64,000 bases of DNA from Sphingosinicella microcystinivorans (GCF_003634215.1 NZ_RBWX01000009.1:186001-250000); one strand, 5' to 3'; shown: positions 17,419-28,089, counted from the first letter of the stretch. Numbers and translations: made by a program. The notes: generated by a model not told the origin, from the sequence alone.

Positions 17419-18731
17419 CAGAGCGGCGCGATGGCGGAGCCGGCCGGTGCGCGGTTGATATAGGACTCCACACCCGCAGCCTTCAGCCGCCGCGACACTT
17501 TCTGCGCGTCTTCGCCCGATCGGAACGGGCCGATCAGCAGGCGGTGCGTGCCGGCGACACTTTGCACGTAGGCGTTGTAGTTACCGATCGCGCTTGCCTT
17601 GCGCTTGAAGCGTGCAAGGTCGCCCGAAACGAGCGCGCGGTCCGGGCTGCTCGAAAGCTGCAGCCACACATGCGCGGCCTTCAACTCCGCCGCCGAGAGT
17701 TTCGGCAGCCCCGCAGGCAGCGGCTCCGGCTTCGGCGCCGGTTTGGCTACCGCAGGCTTGGCAGGCGCCGGCCTTTCGAGGGCAGGCTCAGGCGCGCGCG
17801 CGGGCGGATTTTCGATCTGCGGACTTTCGGTCTGCGGACTTTCGCTCACGGGTGCCTCGGCTACAGGCTCCGGCGGCGGTGATGCTGGGACCTGAGCGAC
17901 GACCGGTGCCTGCGCGGGCCGTCCCGCATCAGGCAGGATGCCAAGGTGCACGGCAGCCGCCTTCGCGGCCGGAGTCGGCAGGTTGGCAATGCGTTCGAGC
18001 ACGTCACCCGCCGCGGCCGCCGCCTGCGGACTGAGGTTGGCGGTCGCGATGCGCCGCGCGAGATCGCGCCGTCCGCCCAGCGCATGGACCAGCACCAGCG
18101 TCCGCTCGAAGCTCGGCTGGCCGGACGCCTTTTCGGCCTCGGGCTGCAAAAGCTGCATCGCGGCTTCATTGTCGCCGCCGATCGCGAGACTGAGCGCCAG
18201 ATGCTCGATGATCGAGCGGTCGCCCGGCACGCGCTGCATCGCGTCCGCATAGGCAATCTGCGCGTTGCGACTCTGCCCGAGCAGATCGAAGGCGAGGCCG
18301 CGTTGCATGGCGATCGCCGCTGGCGGTCCGCCCGCTGCTTCGGCGAGCGCGAACGACTTCTGCGCCTCGGTCGGCCGGTTCTGCTGGACGAGCGCGGCGC
18401 CCACCGCGAGGTGCGCGAGTCCGTCCTTCGGCGTCGCCCGCACCCAGCGCTCCGCATACGACAGCGCCTGCGGCATCCGCATGGCGAGGGCCACTTCAGT
18501 CGACGCCCTCAGCGACGGCACGAAGCCGGGATCGATACCAAGCGCACGCTCATAGAAGCTCAGCGCCAGCATGAAATCGCCGGAATTGCGGGCATGATCG
18601 CCGATGGTGACGAGCCGCGCCGGATTGTTCAGCGCCGCGACCGCCCCGTCATCCTTCTGCTTGCGCGACTGCGCGAGCGACGGGTCCGCCGTCGCCGCGA
18701 GAAGAAGCAGGGCAGCGGCGGCGCGGATCAT
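17418..18731 (-). CDS. Periplasmic TPR and SPOR domain protein
   Basis: 437 residues. A signal peptide (about 1-20, ending PSLAQ) is followed by TPR-like helical repeats (about 35-250: LVTIGDHARNSGDFMLALSFYERALGIDPGFVPSLRAS and relatives), a Pro/Glu-rich linker with repeated ESPQTESPQIENPP-like segments (about 275-335), and a C-terminal SPOR domain (WLQLSSSPDRALVSGDLARFKRKASAIGNYN... VESYINR). It is likely to scaffold peptidoglycan-linked complexes. Its start overlaps the racemase stop by 4 bp and its stop overlaps dgt. Confidence 0.85.
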   Translation of the reverse strand: MIRAAAALLLLAATADPSLAQSRKQKDDGAVAALNNPARLVTIGDHARNSGDFMLALSFYERALGIDPGFVPSLRASTEVALAMRMPQALSYAERWVRATPKDGLAHLAVGAALVQQNRPTEAQKSFALAEAAGGPPAAIAMQRGLAFDLLGQSRNAQIAYADAMQRVPGDRSIIEHLALSLAIGGDNEAAMQLLQPEAEKASGQPSFERTLVLVHALGGRRDLARRIATANLSPQAAAAAGDVLERIANLPTPAAKAAAVHLGILPDAGRPAQAPVVAQVPASPPPEPVAEAPVSESPQTESPQIENPPARAPEPALERPAPAKPAVAKPAPKPEPLPAGLPKLSAAELKAAHVWLQLSSSPDRALVSGDLARFKRKASAIGNYNAYVQSVAGTHRLLIGPFRSGEDAQKVSRRLKAAGVESYINRAPAGSAIAPL

Positions 18732-19855
18732 GCAGCGATCGCCTTCGTGTCCGCCAATGCTGCGATTTCGGCTTCCGAGTAGCCGAGTTCGCCAAGGATC
18801 GCCGCTGTGTCAGCTCCCGCGCGCGGCGCTGGAGTCGGCGTATCGGTGCGTGTGTCCGAATAGCGCGGCGCGGGCGCGGGATGCGTCATGCCGCCCACGT
18901 TGATGAACGTGCCGCGTGCCGCGTTGTGCGGGTGCGACGGCGCCTCGGTGAGTGACAGCACCGGCGCGAAGCACACGTCCGTGCCTTCCATCAGCGTGCA
19001 CCATTCGTCACGCGTCTTCGTCAGGAACAGCGCCGTCAGCTTAGCCTTGAGCGGCGCCCAGCGCGACGGGTCCATCTGCCCGTCGAATTCCGGATCATTC
19101 TCGAGCCCCGCGATGCGGCGGAGCGCGGCATAGAACTGGGGCTCGATCGATCCGATCGAAATATGGCCGCCGTCCCTGCATTCGTAAGTGTCGTAAAAGT
19201 GCGTGCCCGTGTCGAGCATGTTTACGCCGCGCTCATCCTTCCACGCGCCCTGCCCGAAGAACCCCCAGATCATGCTCATCAGCACGGCGGAGCCATCGGT
19301 CATCGCTACGTCGAGCACCTGCCCTTTCCCGGTTTTCTGGGCCGAAAGCAGCGCCGCGGCCATGCCGAACGCGAGCATCATGCCGCCCCCGCCGAAATCG
19401 CCGACCATATTGATCGGCGGCGTCGGCTTCTCGCCCGCGCGGCCATAGGCATGAAGCGCGCCCGAGAGCGCAATATAGTTGATGTCGTGGCCAACGGCTT
19501 GGGCGAGCGGACCCGTTTGTCCCCAACCCGTCATGCGGCCATAGACGAGCCGCGGGTTATCACCGAGCAGCACATCGGGGCCGAGCCCGAGCCGCTCCAT
19601 CACACCGGGCCGCAGCCCTTCGATGAGGCCGTCGGCGGTCTTCACCAGCTTGCGCACGACCGCGATGCCTTCGGGCGATTTCAGGTCCACGACGATCGAG
19701 CGCCGCGAGCGGCCAAGCACCGTTTCCGGCGCTCCGCCGGGACGATCGATACGGATCACCTCCGCACCGTGATCCGCAAGCATCATACCCGCGAAAGGCG
19801 CCGGCCCCAATCCCGCCATTTCGATGATACGAACGCCCGAAAGCGGTCCCGCCAT
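18728..19855 (-). CDS. Alpha-methylacyl-CoA racemase (CoA-transferase family III fold)
   Basis: 375 residues. It has the CaiB/BaiF fold start (LSGVRIIEMAGLGPAPFAGMMLADHGAEVIRID) and the racemase residues expected of this branch: His in GHDINYIALSGAL, Asp in NMVGDFGGGG, and Glu in SIGSIEPQFYAAL. It epimerises 2-methylacyl-CoA thioesters, needed for beta-oxidation of branched-chain or steroid-type acids. It is coupled by a 4-bp overlap to the TPR/SPOR gene, an unexpected partner. CoA-ester catabolic genes also occur at 38802-41596 and 53715-58357. Confidence 0.88.
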   Translation of the reverse strand: MAGPLSGVRIIEMAGLGPAPFAGMMLADHGAEVIRIDRPGGAPETVLGRSRRSIVVDLKSPEGIAVVRKLVKTADGLIEGLRPGVMERLGLGPDVLLGDNPRLVYGRMTGWGQTGPLAQAVGHDINYIALSGALHAYGRAGEKPTPPINMVGDFGGGGMMLAFGMAAALLSAQKTGKGQVLDVAMTDGSAVLMSMIWGFFGQGAWKDERGVNMLDTGTHFYDTYECRDGGHISIGSIEPQFYAALRRIAGLENDPEFDGQMDPSRWAPLKAKLTALFLTKTRDEWCTLMEGTDVCFAPVLSLTEAPSHPHNAARGTFINVGGMTHPAPAPRYSDTRTDTPTPAPRAGADTAAILGELGYSEAEIAALADTKAIAA

Positions 19856-19936
19856 GCTTCTCCCTTTCCTGCCATCGATTTGCGACGCAGCGTCGATGCG
19901 GTCAAGCGGTGCGCGTCCGCAAGGTCACGAAACAGT

Positions 19937-19963
19937 GAGGGCCGGGTCTGCAGCCCGGCCCTC
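19937..19963 (-). terminator. Hairpin terminator after ftsZ
   Basis: Arms GAGGGCCGGG and CCCGGCCCTC form a perfect 10-bp GC-rich stem with a 7-base loop, 23 bp past the ftsZ stop. The U-tract is poor on the minus strand (ACTGTTTCG), so it may end the dcw transcript only in part or serve mainly as a 3' stabiliser. Confidence 0.65.
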
Positions 19964-19985
19964 CTGATTGTACCTGATCCTGGGA

Positions 19986-21476
19986 TCAGTCGTTGACCTG
20001 GCGGCGGAAGAACCGCGGGATCTCAAGCGGATCCTGCCCGGCCGGTTCCTCGGCGACGGGCTGCGGCTCCTCGGCGCGTGCCTTGTCGGCACCCCGGCTG
20101 AGATTCATCATGCGCTCGAACAGCGTCGGACCCGGGCGCGGCTCCTCTCGCACGGTGCGCGGGGCCACGTAGGGGCGCTCGACCGGCTCGTTGATCGGTG
20201 CGGGCGGCGCCTCGGCGGCAACGGGCTCCGGCGCGGCTTCGCGAACCGGTTCCGGCATACGCAGCGGCATCACATTGTCCGAAAAACCAGGCTGCGCGTC
20301 TTCGACAGGCTCGGCTTCTGCGACGGGCGCGGGCTCTTCAGCCACCGGCGGTTCGAGGACGATCGGCCGCTCCTCGGGCGCCTGGGGTGCGGGCGCCGGC
20401 GCAGCAGCCGCGACCGGGCGGACGATCGGCGCCGCCGGAGCGAAGCTGCCCGCGACCGAACCGAAACCGCTGACGGTCGTTGAGGTCCGCGCGGGTTCCG
20501 CCACCTTGGCTGTCGCATCTATGCCGGTCGCGACGACCGACACGCGCATCCGGCCTTCAAGGTTCGCGTTGAACGCCGAGCCGACAATGATGTTGGCGTC
20601 CGGGTCAACCATTTCGCGGATGTGGTTCGCCGCTTCATCGACTTCCATCAGGCGGAGGTCTTCACCGCCCGTGATGTTGATGATGACGCCCTTGGCGCCG
20701 CGCATCGAAACTTCGTCGAGCAGCGGATTGGCGATGGCCTTCTCCGCCGCCTCGATGGCGCGGTTCTCGCCCTCGGCCTCGCCGGTGCCCATCATCGCCT
20801 TGCCCATCTCGCTCATCACCGTGCGGATGTCGGCGAAGTCGAGGTTGATGAGGCCGGGCATGATCATCAGGTCGGTGATGCCGCGCACGCCCTGGTGCAG
20901 CACTTGGTCGGCCATCGCGAACGCGTCCTTGAAGGTCGTGTTCGCATTGGCAATCAGGAACAGGTTCTGGTTCGGAATGATGATCAGCGTGTCGACGTGC
21001 TTCTGAAGCTCGGCGATGCCCTCTTCGGCCGAACGCATCCGGCGCGCGCCTTCGAAGGCGAACGGCTTGGTGACGACGCCGACCGTGAGGATGCCGCGCT
21101 CACGCGCCGCCTTGGCGACAACGGGCGCCGCACCGGTGCCGGTGCCGCCGCCCATGCCGGCGGTGATGAAGCACATGTGGGAGCCGTCGAGCGCGCCTTC
21201 GATCTCGGAGAGCGTTTCTTCGGCTGCCGCGCGGCCGATCTCGGGACGCGAACCGGCGCCGAGGCCCTGCGTGATCTTGAGGCCGAGCTGGAGCCGGGTT
21301 TCCGCCGTCGCTGCCGAAAGCGCCTGCGCATCGGTATTCGCCACCACGAAATCGACACCTTCGAGGCCCGAAGAGATCATGTTTGCGACCGCGTTGCCAC
21401 CCGCGCCGCCGACACCGATCACGGTGATCCGCGGCTTCAGTTCGGTAAGCTCGGGACGTTGCAACTCAAGACTCAT
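19986..21476 (-). CDS. ftsZ: Cell division GTPase FtsZ
   Basis: 496 residues from the ATG at 21476, with GGAGAG six bases upstream. It has the tubulin signature [13 protein letters not shown], the GTPase N-terminus [18 protein letters not shown], and the T7 region ([11 protein letters not shown]). A long Pro/Ala/Glu-rich C-terminal linker (about residues 330-480), usual in alphaproteobacteria, ends in the conserved peptide [12 protein letters not shown] that binds FtsA and other partners. It forms the Z-ring. It is the last gene of the dcw cluster and has a 114-bp leader separated from ftsA. Confidence 0.98.
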   Translation of the reverse strand: MSLELQRPELTELKPRITVIGVGGAGGNAVANMISSGLEGVDFVVANTDAQALSAATAETRLQLGLKITQGLGAGSRPEIGRAAAEETLSEIEGALDGSHMCFITAGMGGGTGTGAAPVVAKAARERGILTVGVVTKPFAFEGARRMRSAEEGIAELQKHVDTLIIIPNQNLFLIANANTTFKDAFAMADQVLHQGVRGITDLMIMPGLINLDFADIRTVMSEMGKAMMGTGEAEGENRAIEAAEKAIANPLLDEVSMRGAKGVIINITGGEDLRLMEVDEAANHIREMVDPDANIIVGSAFNANLEGRMRVSVVATGIDATAKVAEPARTSTTVSGFGSVAGSFAPAAPIVRPVAAAAPAPAPQAPEERPIVLEPPVAEEPAPVAEAEPVEDAQPGFSDNVMPLRMPEPVREAAPEPVAAEAPPAPINEPVERPYVAPRTVREEPRPGPTLFERMMNLSRGADKARAEEPQPVAEEPAGQDPLEIPRFFRRQVND

Positions 21477-21590
21477 GATGCTCTCCTTCGGCGCCGGCGC
21501 CCCCCACAAGAGCGCATTTGTTAAACACTACGACAGGATCGATTCCGCGTGAATCCCCAAGACGAAAAAAAATCAACATCTGGTATGTCG
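21477..21590 (-). promoter_or_regulatory. ftsZ leader with two GANTC sites
   Basis: The only sizeable gap inside the dcw cluster. It contains GATTC (21541-21545) and GAATC (21551-21555), CcrM-type methylation sites spaced exactly 10 bp. In Caulobacter, CcrM methylation of GANTC in the ftsZ promoter raises transcription. No strong -35/-10 pair stands out, though TTCACG with TAGTGT at 17 bp is possible on the minus strand and would place GATTC over the -35. Confidence 0.5.
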
Positions 21591-22862
21591 TCACAGGCTG
21601 GACCTCAGCACTTCGATCATCCTGCCCCACGGCGAGCGTGACATACGCATCTGTCCGCCATCGCGAACGCTGCCCGCCCAAAGGTCTTCACGGTCCTCCG
21701 CGCCGTAGAGCGCCAGTCCTGCAAGCGTTGAAAACGCGCTGCCGGTCTGCGCCTCGGGAAGCCCTACGAGTCCGCGCGGACGGCCGACGCGGCAATGCCG
21801 CCCGAGCAGCCCCTGCGCGAAGTCCGCGATGCACTTGAGTTCGGCACCGCCGCCCGTCAGCACCATCTGGCGTCCGCGCGGTCCCTTGAAGCCCATTTCG
21901 TTGAGCCGTTCCCCCACGTCGGAGAACAGCATGTCGAGCCGGTCGCGAATCACGGCGACGATCTGCGCACGCGGCACGCGCGTGGGCTCGACGTCATCAT
22001 CCTCCGAGATCGGGAGGATCTCGATCATGTCGTGGTTGTCGCGCGGGCTCGTCGTCGCCGAGCCGTACAGTGTCTTCAGCCGCTCGGCGTGGATGCGGCG
22101 GGTGGAGAAGGTGGAGGCGATGTCGGCAGTGATATCCTCGGAACCCATGGGGATCACCGAGAGGCCGACAAGCATCCCGCGCACATGAACGGCAACGTTG
22201 GTCACGCCCGCGCCGATCTCGACGAGCGCGACGCCAAGTTCCCGCTCCTCGGGCGCGAGGCAGGCGAGGCCCGCCGCGATCGGCGAAGCGACGATCGTCT
22301 GCACGCCAAGGTCCGCCGTGCGCACGCACTGGTCGAGGTTCCTTACCGGCGGCGTGTCCGCCGTGATGATGTGAATGTCGACGCCGAGGCGATCGGCATG
22401 GAGGCCGAGCGGGTTCATCACGCGCGTCGTCTCGTCGAGCGTGTAAAGCGCCGGCTGCGCATGCAGGATCGTGCGCCCTCCCGCGTCGAGCTGGGCGCGA
22501 CCTTCGGAAAGCACGTGATCGATATCCCCGCGCTCGATGCGCTGCCCGCCTATGTCGACTTCGACTGAAACGATCTCGCTGTCGAGACCGCCCGCCGAAA
22601 CGCTGACGACGACGTTTTCGACCGTGACGCCCGCGTTGCGCTCGGCCTGCTCCATCGCGGCGCGGATCGCGCTTTCGGTGCGCTCCAGGTCGGCAACGAG
22701 GCCCTGCCGCAGGCCGGTGCAGGCGCGCTGGCCGGTGCCGATGACACGCGGCGGGCTCTCGCCGTCGCTGACGGCAATAAGCGCCGCGACTTTCGACGAG
22801 CCGATATCGAGCGCTGCAATTGTCCGCTCGCCTCGGCTGCCGTTGCCCCGCCCCACTCTCAT
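21591..22862 (-). CDS. ftsA: Cell division protein FtsA
   Basis: 423 residues. The actin-fold ATPase motifs are present: ALDIGSSKVAALIA, VEIGAGVTNVAV, and GRQMVLTGGGAELKCI. It ends in an amphipathic helix (PWGRMIEVLRSS) for membrane attachment. FtsA anchors FtsZ filaments at the inner membrane and recruits later divisome proteins. Its start overlaps the ftsQ stop by 4 bp (ATGA). Confidence 0.97.
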   Translation of the reverse strand: MRVGRGNGSRGERTIAALDIGSSKVAALIAVSDGESPPRVIGTGQRACTGLRQGLVADLERTESAIRAAMEQAERNAGVTVENVVVSVSAGGLDSEIVSVEVDIGGQRIERGDIDHVLSEGRAQLDAGGRTILHAQPALYTLDETTRVMNPLGLHADRLGVDIHIITADTPPVRNLDQCVRTADLGVQTIVASPIAAGLACLAPEERELGVALVEIGAGVTNVAVHVRGMLVGLSVIPMGSEDITADIASTFSTRRIHAERLKTLYGSATTSPRDNHDMIEILPISEDDDVEPTRVPRAQIVAVIRDRLDMLFSDVGERLNEMGFKGPRGRQMVLTGGGAELKCIADFAQGLLGRHCRVGRPRGLVGLPEAQTGSAFSTLAGLALYGAEDREDLWAGSVRDGGQMRMSRSPWGRMIEVLRSSL

Positions 22863-23740
22863 ATCTCTGTTCCGCCTACTGCTGGTTGGGTGGTTGGCTG
22901 TGCGACCGTGGGTTTCTTGTCGTTTTGCGAGATGCGTACGGTCAGCCGATCGGCGAGGCGCATGTCGAAGCGGCTGAAGCCCTTGTCGACAAGCCCCGAA
23001 TCGCGGTCGATCCGAACGAAATTTCCAAGCGCGGCGCGCGCTTCGGCGTAATCGTCGGGGAGTGCCAGCGTCTCGCCCGATTTCAGTTTCAGATCCCAGC
23101 GCCGCTCCCCGATCCATACAGCACCCGCGACGTGCTTCGCCGCCGCCGGGTAATCGTGGAGCAGTGTGATCAGGTTCGCCGCCTCGGTATTCGCGCCTTT
23201 GCCGACCACGATCGGCAGCTTCGCGTAGCGCGTGATGTCGTCGGAGGGCAGAACCGCGCCTTCGGTATCCACCAGCCGATGCTGGCCGCGATATTGCCAG
23301 ATCGCATAGGGCTTTCGCTCGGTGATGTTGATCGCGAGCGTATCGGGAAGGCGGCGGCCGACGCTCGCATCCTTCACCCACGGCAGCATCAACAGGCGGT
23401 CGCGCACATCATCGAGATCGACGAGCAGCATAGAATCCGAAGCCCCGTCGAGCGCCGCCGTGTAGACCGGAAGACGACTCATCGTCTTGAGGCCCGTCAC
23501 CTCTACATTCTTCACCTCGAAGCCCGCATCGGCGACGCCCATCGCCGCCGCCATCCAGAGCTTGTCGGGAAGCTGGTAGAGCCAGGCCGCAAACAGCGCG
23601 ATGCCGGCAGCGCCCAGAGACACCGCCGGCGCCATCAGCCGACCTGATTTCGGACCCTTCACCCGCGCCCGCGGCGCGGGCGGTTTAGCCCTTTGCAGCG
23701 GCGGGCGCTTGCCCCGTTTGAGCGTGATCCGTTCGCTCAT
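22859..23740 (-). CDS. ftsQ: Cell division protein FtsQ
   Basis: 293 residues. A basic cytoplasmic tail rich in Arg and Pro (about 1-38), one membrane span (about 42-60), and a POTRA domain (FEVKNVEVTGLKTMSRLPVYTAAL) precede the FtsQ beta domain (LPWVKDASVGRRLPDTLAINITERKPYAIWQYRGQHRLVDTEG). It links the early and late divisome through FtsB/FtsL. The chosen start overlaps the ddl stop by 4 bp. Confidence 0.95.
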   Translation of the reverse strand: MSERITLKRGKRPPLQRAKPPAPRARVKGPKSGRLMAPAVSLGAAGIALFAAWLYQLPDKLWMAAAMGVADAGFEVKNVEVTGLKTMSRLPVYTAALDGASDSMLLVDLDDVRDRLLMLPWVKDASVGRRLPDTLAINITERKPYAIWQYRGQHRLVDTEGAVLPSDDITRYAKLPIVVGKGANTEAANLITLLHDYPAAAKHVAGAVWIGERRWDLKLKSGETLALPDDYAEARAALGNFVRIDRDSGLVDKGFSRFDMRLADRLTVRISQNDKKPTVAQPTTQPAVGGTEI

Positions 23741-24645
23741 GCCGCGTCTTTCAGGATGCGCGCGACGAGCGTGTCGTAGTCGATGCCGCAATATTTCGCC
23801 TGCTCGGGGACGAGGCTGAGCGGCGTCATGCCCGGCTGGGTGTTCACTTCCAGCAGGTAGAGCCCGGCGAGGCCCCTGCTCTCGTCGTAGCGGAAGTCGG
23901 AGCGGCTGACGCCCTTGCAGCCGAGCACACGGTGCGCCTTCAACGCCATCGCCATCGCCTCGGCGGCAACGTCCTCGGGAATTTCCGCAGGGCACTGATG
24001 CACGGTCAGGCCGTCGGTATACTTGGCGTCGTAGTCGTAGAAGCCACGTGTCGGGATCAGCTCTGTCACAGCGAGCGGCTCGTCATCGAGCACCGCGACC
24101 GTGAGCTCGCGGCCCGGAATGAACGGCTCTGCAAGCAGATGCGCGAACTGCGTCCACGGCCCCGGCGCGTCGGCGGCAATCGGCGTGCCGTAGTTGCTCT
24201 CGTCGGTCACGATCGCAACACCGACCGAAGAGCCTTCGTTGACAGGCTTCAGCACATAGGGGCGCGGCAGCGGATCGCGGTCGTGCACGCTGGCGGATTC
24301 GACGACGACACCCTCCGGCATACGGATGCCGGCAGGCACGAGGATACGCTTCGTCAGCTCCTTGTCGATCGCGATGACCGACGTCGCCAGACCCGAATGC
24401 GTATATTTCACCCCCAACACGTCGAGCATTCCTTGAACCGTGCCGTCTTCCCCGGGTGTTCCATGCAGGGCATTGAACACGACGTCAGGCTTGATTTCAC
24501 TCAGCTTTGCGGCAACGTCGCGCCCCATGTCAACAGCGTAAACATCGTGACCCAAACGCTTCAGCGCGGCTGCGATTCCCTGGCCGCTGGTCAGCGACAC
24601 CTCACGCTCGTTCGACCAGCCTCCCATCAGCACCGCAACCTTCAT
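23737..24645 (-). CDS. ddl: D-alanine--D-alanine ligase
   Basis: 302 residues, DdlB-type length. It starts [18 protein letters not shown]; the ATP-grasp features are visible (PYVLKPVNEGSSVGVAIV, PGRELTVAVLDDEPLAVTEL, and YLLEVNTQPGMTPLSLVP). It makes the D-Ala-D-Ala dipeptide that MurF adds to the UDP-MurNAc stem. The start overlaps the murB stop by 4 bp. Confidence 0.97.
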   Translation of the reverse strand: MKVAVLMGGWSNEREVSLTSGQGIAAALKRLGHDVYAVDMGRDVAAKLSEIKPDVVFNALHGTPGEDGTVQGMLDVLGVKYTHSGLATSVIAIDKELTKRILVPAGIRMPEGVVVESASVHDRDPLPRPYVLKPVNEGSSVGVAIVTDESNYGTPIAADAPGPWTQFAHLLAEPFIPGRELTVAVLDDEPLAVTELIPTRGFYDYDAKYTDGLTVHQCPAEIPEDVAAEAMAMALKAHRVLGCKGVSRSDFRYDESRGLAGLYLLEVNTQPGMTPLSLVPEQAKYCGIDYDTLVARILKDAA

Positions 24646-25550
24646 TTCGCCACTCCTACGCGCTGGATTTCCCATTCAAGTTCAATGCCCTGCGACTCGC
24701 GCACCCGGCGGCGCACATCTTCACCGAGCGCTTCGATATCGTCGCTGGTCGCACTGCCCGTGTTGATGAGGAAATTGCAGTGTTTCTCACTTACCTGCGC
24801 GCCGCCGCGCATCAGACCCCGGCAGCCCGCTGCATCGACCAGCCGCCACGCCTTGTCGCCGGGCGGGTTCTTGAAGGTCGATCCGCCGGTCTTGGTACGC
24901 AGCGGCTGCGAGGCCTCGCGCGCCTCCGCGATGCGGTCCATCTCTGCACTGATCGCGGCGGGGTCCGCCGGCTCGCCGCGAAACGTGGCGGCAATCACCA
25001 CCGCACCCTCGGGCAGCGCGCTGTGGCGATAGGTGTAGCCGAGGTCGTCGCGGGTCAGGACTTTCCGCTCGCCCGAACGCAGCACGACCTCGCACTCCAC
25101 AAGGATATCCGCCGTCTCCCGCCCATAGGCGCCGCCGTTCATGCGCACGAAACCACCAACCGTCCCGGGTATCGAACGGAGGAACTCCATCCCGCCGATG
25201 CCCGCGTCACGCGCAGTCGAAGACACCAGGATGCCTGACGCGCCGCCGCCGCAGCGCAGTGTCACCCCGTCAAGACGCTCCACGGTCGAAAACGCCTTTC
25301 CGAGCCGCACGACCACGCCGGGTACGCCGCCATCGCGCACGATGAGGTTGGAACCGAGCCCAAGCGCCATCACGGGCACGTCCGGCTCAAGCGCAGCGAG
25401 AAATGCCGAAAGGTCGTCCGCGTCCTTCGGCTCGAACAGCCACTCGGCCTTGCCGCCTGACTTGAACCATACGAGCGGCGCCAGCGGCGCGTCCGGAGTC
25501 AGCCGCCCCGCGGCGGCAGGGATCATGCGTTCGGCCGCGGCCGCCGTCAC
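24642..25550 (-). CDS. murB: UDP-N-acetylmuramate dehydrogenase
   Basis: 302 residues from a GTG at 25550 whose GTGA overlaps the murC stop, matching the style of its neighbours. It is a FAD enzyme reducing UDP-GlcNAc-enolpyruvate. Signatures: [14 protein letters not shown] for FAD binding, [18 protein letters not shown], the active-site serine in [11 protein letters not shown], and the terminal Glu in [13 protein letters not shown]. An internal ATG nine codons in is a less likely start. Confidence 0.96.
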   Translation of the reverse strand: MTAAAAERMIPAAAGRLTPDAPLAPLVWFKSGGKAEWLFEPKDADDLSAFLAALEPDVPVMALGLGSNLIVRDGGVPGVVVRLGKAFSTVERLDGVTLRCGGGASGILVSSTARDAGIGGMEFLRSIPGTVGGFVRMNGGAYGRETADILVECEVVLRSGERKVLTRDDLGYTYRHSALPEGAVVIAATFRGEPADPAAISAEMDRIAEAREASQPLRTKTGGSTFKNPPGDKAWRLVDAAGCRGLMRGGAQVSEKHCNFLINTGSATSDDIEALGEDVRRRVRESQGIELEWEIQRVGVAK

Positions 25551-26959
25551 GCCGCTCCCCGTTCGCGGCGGATTGCATCCGCAAGTCCAGCCGCCCACTT
25601 GGTGATGTCGCCCGCGCCGAGGCACACGACCATGTCGCCCTCGCGGATCGATGCGCCGAGTTTCGCGGCCAGATCTTCGGGACCCTCCACCGTATACGCA
25701 TCGCGGTGGCCGGAGCGCTTGAGCCCGGCGAGCAGATGCGCCGCGTCCACACCTTCGATCGGCGCTTCGCCTGCCGCGTAGACGGGCGCGACATACACCG
25801 TGTCGGCGTCGTTGAACGCGGTCTGGAACTCCGCCATCAGGTCGCGCAGGCGCGTGAAGCGGTGCGGCTGCACCACCGCGACCACCCGGCCCTTCACGCC
25901 TTCGCGCGCAGCGGCAAGCACCGCCTTGATCTCCACCGGATGGTGTCCGTAATCGTCGATGATCGTCGCGCCATCCACCTCGCCGACCTTGGTGAAACGC
26001 CGCTTCACCCCGCCGAACGCCGCGAAGCCCGCCTTGATCGCCTCGTCGCCGATGCGCAGTTCGAGCGCGACAGCCACAGCCGAGAGCGCATTCTGCACGT
26101 TGTGCCGCCCCGGCATCGGCAGTTCGAGCCCATCGATGCGGCGCTGGTTGCCGTCGCGGTCGGTGATGAGCACGTCGAAGCGGTTGCCGCCCGGCACCGG
26201 TGTCACGTTCTCGCCGCGCACGTCCGCCTGCGCCGAGAAGCCGTAGGAGACGACGCGCCGGTCGCGCACGCGCGGCAGGATCGCCTGCACCTCCGGATGG
26301 TCGATGCACAGAATCGCCGCGCCATAGAACGGCACGTGCTCGACGAAATCGACGAACGCCTGCTTGATCTGATCGAAGCTGCCGTAGTGGTCGAGGTGTT
26401 CGGGATCGATGTTGGTGACGATCGCGAACGTCGGCGGCAGGCGCAGGAAGCTGCCGTCGCTCTCGTCGGCTTCCACGACCATCCAGTCGCTGGTGCCGAG
26501 GCGCGCGTTCGATCCGTAGCTGTTGATGATGCCGCCGTTCACGACCGTAGGGTCGAGTCCGCCTGCATCGAGCAGCGCCGCGACCATCGAAGTCGTCGTC
26601 GTCTTCCCATGCGTACCGGCCACCGCGACCGTGGACTTGAGCCGCATCAGCTCCGCGAGCATCTCGGCGCGCCGCACGACGGGGATGCGTTTTTCAAGCG
26701 CGAGATCGACCTCGGGATTGCCGCGCCGGATCGCCGTCGACGTCACCACCACGGCGGAATCGCCAAGGTTCTCCGCCTTGTGGCCGATATGGACGGTGAT
26801 GCCCTTCTTCCGCAGCCCCTCGATCACATAGCCTTCGGCAATGTCGCTGCCCTGCACCTTGTAGCCGAGGTTGTGCATCAGCTCGGCGATGCCGGACATG
26901 CCGATGCCGCCGATGCCGACGAAGTGAATCGTTCCGATATCGCGGGCGATACCCGTCAT
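25547..26959 (-). CDS. murC: UDP-N-acetylmuramate--L-alanine ligase
   Basis: 470 residues. N-terminal [23 protein letters not shown], the P-loop [18 protein letters not shown], the DESDGSF motif, and [12 protein letters not shown] near the C-terminal domain identify MurC. It adds the first amino acid of the stem peptide. Its ATG overlaps the murG stop by 4 bp. Confidence 0.97.
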   Translation of the reverse strand: MTGIARDIGTIHFVGIGGIGMSGIAELMHNLGYKVQGSDIAEGYVIEGLRKKGITVHIGHKAENLGDSAVVVTSTAIRRGNPEVDLALEKRIPVVRRAEMLAELMRLKSTVAVAGTHGKTTTTSMVAALLDAGGLDPTVVNGGIINSYGSNARLGTSDWMVVEADESDGSFLRLPPTFAIVTNIDPEHLDHYGSFDQIKQAFVDFVEHVPFYGAAILCIDHPEVQAILPRVRDRRVVSYGFSAQADVRGENVTPVPGGNRFDVLITDRDGNQRRIDGLELPMPGRHNVQNALSAVAVALELRIGDEAIKAGFAAFGGVKRRFTKVGEVDGATIIDDYGHHPVEIKAVLAAAREGVKGRVVAVVQPHRFTRLRDLMAEFQTAFNDADTVYVAPVYAAGEAPIEGVDAAHLLAGLKRSGHRDAYTVEGPEDLAAKLGASIREGDMVVCLGAGDITKWAAGLADAIRRERGAA

Positions 26960-28089
26960 GCGCTGGCTCCGATCTCTGGGGTTTCGAGAGCCAATGGCAC
27001 ACCGGCAAGCCGCAGGGCAAGGTCGGCGAGCGCCCGCGATGCGTTCGGCCGACCGACGGACAGGGCACGCCGTGCGGCATTGGCAAGCGCGCCCGGCTGC
27101 AATGCCATCGCTTCGATCTGCCGCGCGAGCTCGGCGGGCTTGAAACCCTTCTGCCGCATCATGCGCGCGCCGCCCGCCGAAACGACTTCGCGCGTGTTGG
27201 CCGCCTGGTGACCGTCGGTTGCGATCGGCAGCGGCACCAGGATCGCAGGGCGCCCCGCCGCGCACAGTTCGCTCACCGTCGATGCGCCCGCGCGCGCGAT
27301 CACGAGATGCGCCCAGGCCATCGCAGCCGGCATGTCGTCGATGAAGGTGGAAAGATCTGCCGGAATTTCCAGCCGCCGGTACTCGGCGCGCACCTGCTCG
27401 ATATCCTCCGCGCGGCATTGCTGCATCACCTGCAGGCGGTGGCGCAAACTGGCGTCGAGCTGCCCGAGCCCCGGCGGCACCACCTCGCCGAAAATGCTTG
27501 CGCCAAGGCTTCCGCCCGTCACCAGCACATGGAAGATGCCGTCCGTCTCCAGCGGCGGATACGCCTCCTTGCCGATGTCCGCGATCGCATCGCGCACCGG
27601 GTTGCCGACGAGCGCGACCTTGTCGGCAAGCTCGGGCTTCACGCGTTCGGTATCGGGGAAAGACGTCGCGATCACATCCGCCTTGCGCGCGACGAGCCGG
27701 TTGACGCGGCCGAGCACGGCGTTCTGTTCGTGGATGATCGTCGGCACGCCCGCCTTTTGCGCGGCGAGCATCGCGGGCAGCACCGGATAGCCGCCGAAGC
27801 CGATCACCGCCGCCGGCGCGTCCTCCGCGATCAGCCGCAAGACCGTCTTGCGGCCGGCGCGAATCTTTAGCCACGCGCCCAGCCACTTCAGCGGATTCTT
27901 GCCCAGTGTCGACGCCTCGATCACATGACGCGGGCCTTTGGTGAGAATACCCTGCAGTCGCGCGCCGCGTTCGTCGGTGATCAGCGACACCGTATGGCCG
28001 CGCGCTATTAATTCCTCGGCGAGCGCGTGCGCAGGCATCATGTGCCCGCCCGTGCCGCCCGCCGCGACATAGAAGTGCCGCCCGCTCAT
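26956..28089 (-). CDS. murG: MurG, lipid II-forming N-acetylglucosaminyltransferase
   Basis: 377 residues, a GT-B enzyme at the inner membrane. Motifs: [59 protein letters not shown], and [35 protein letters not shown]. It converts lipid I to lipid II with UDP-GlcNAc. It is coupled to ftsW by a 4-bp overlap. Confidence 0.97.
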   Translation of the reverse strand: MSGRHFYVAAGGTGGHMMPAHALAEELIARGHTVSLITDERGARLQGILTKGPRHVIEASTLGKNPLKWLGAWLKIRAGRKTVLRLIAEDAPAAVIGFGGYPVLPAMLAAQKAGVPTIIHEQNAVLGRVNRLVARKADVIATSFPDTERVKPELADKVALVGNPVRDAIADIGKEAYPPLETDGIFHVLVTGGSLGASIFGEVVPPGLGQLDASLRHRLQVMQQCRAEDIEQVRAEYRRLEIPADLSTFIDDMPAAMAWAHLVIARAGASTVSELCAAGRPAILVPLPIATDGHQAANTREVVSAGGARMMRQKGFKPAELARQIEAMALQPGALANAARRALSVGRPNASRALADLALRLAGVPLALETPEIGASA

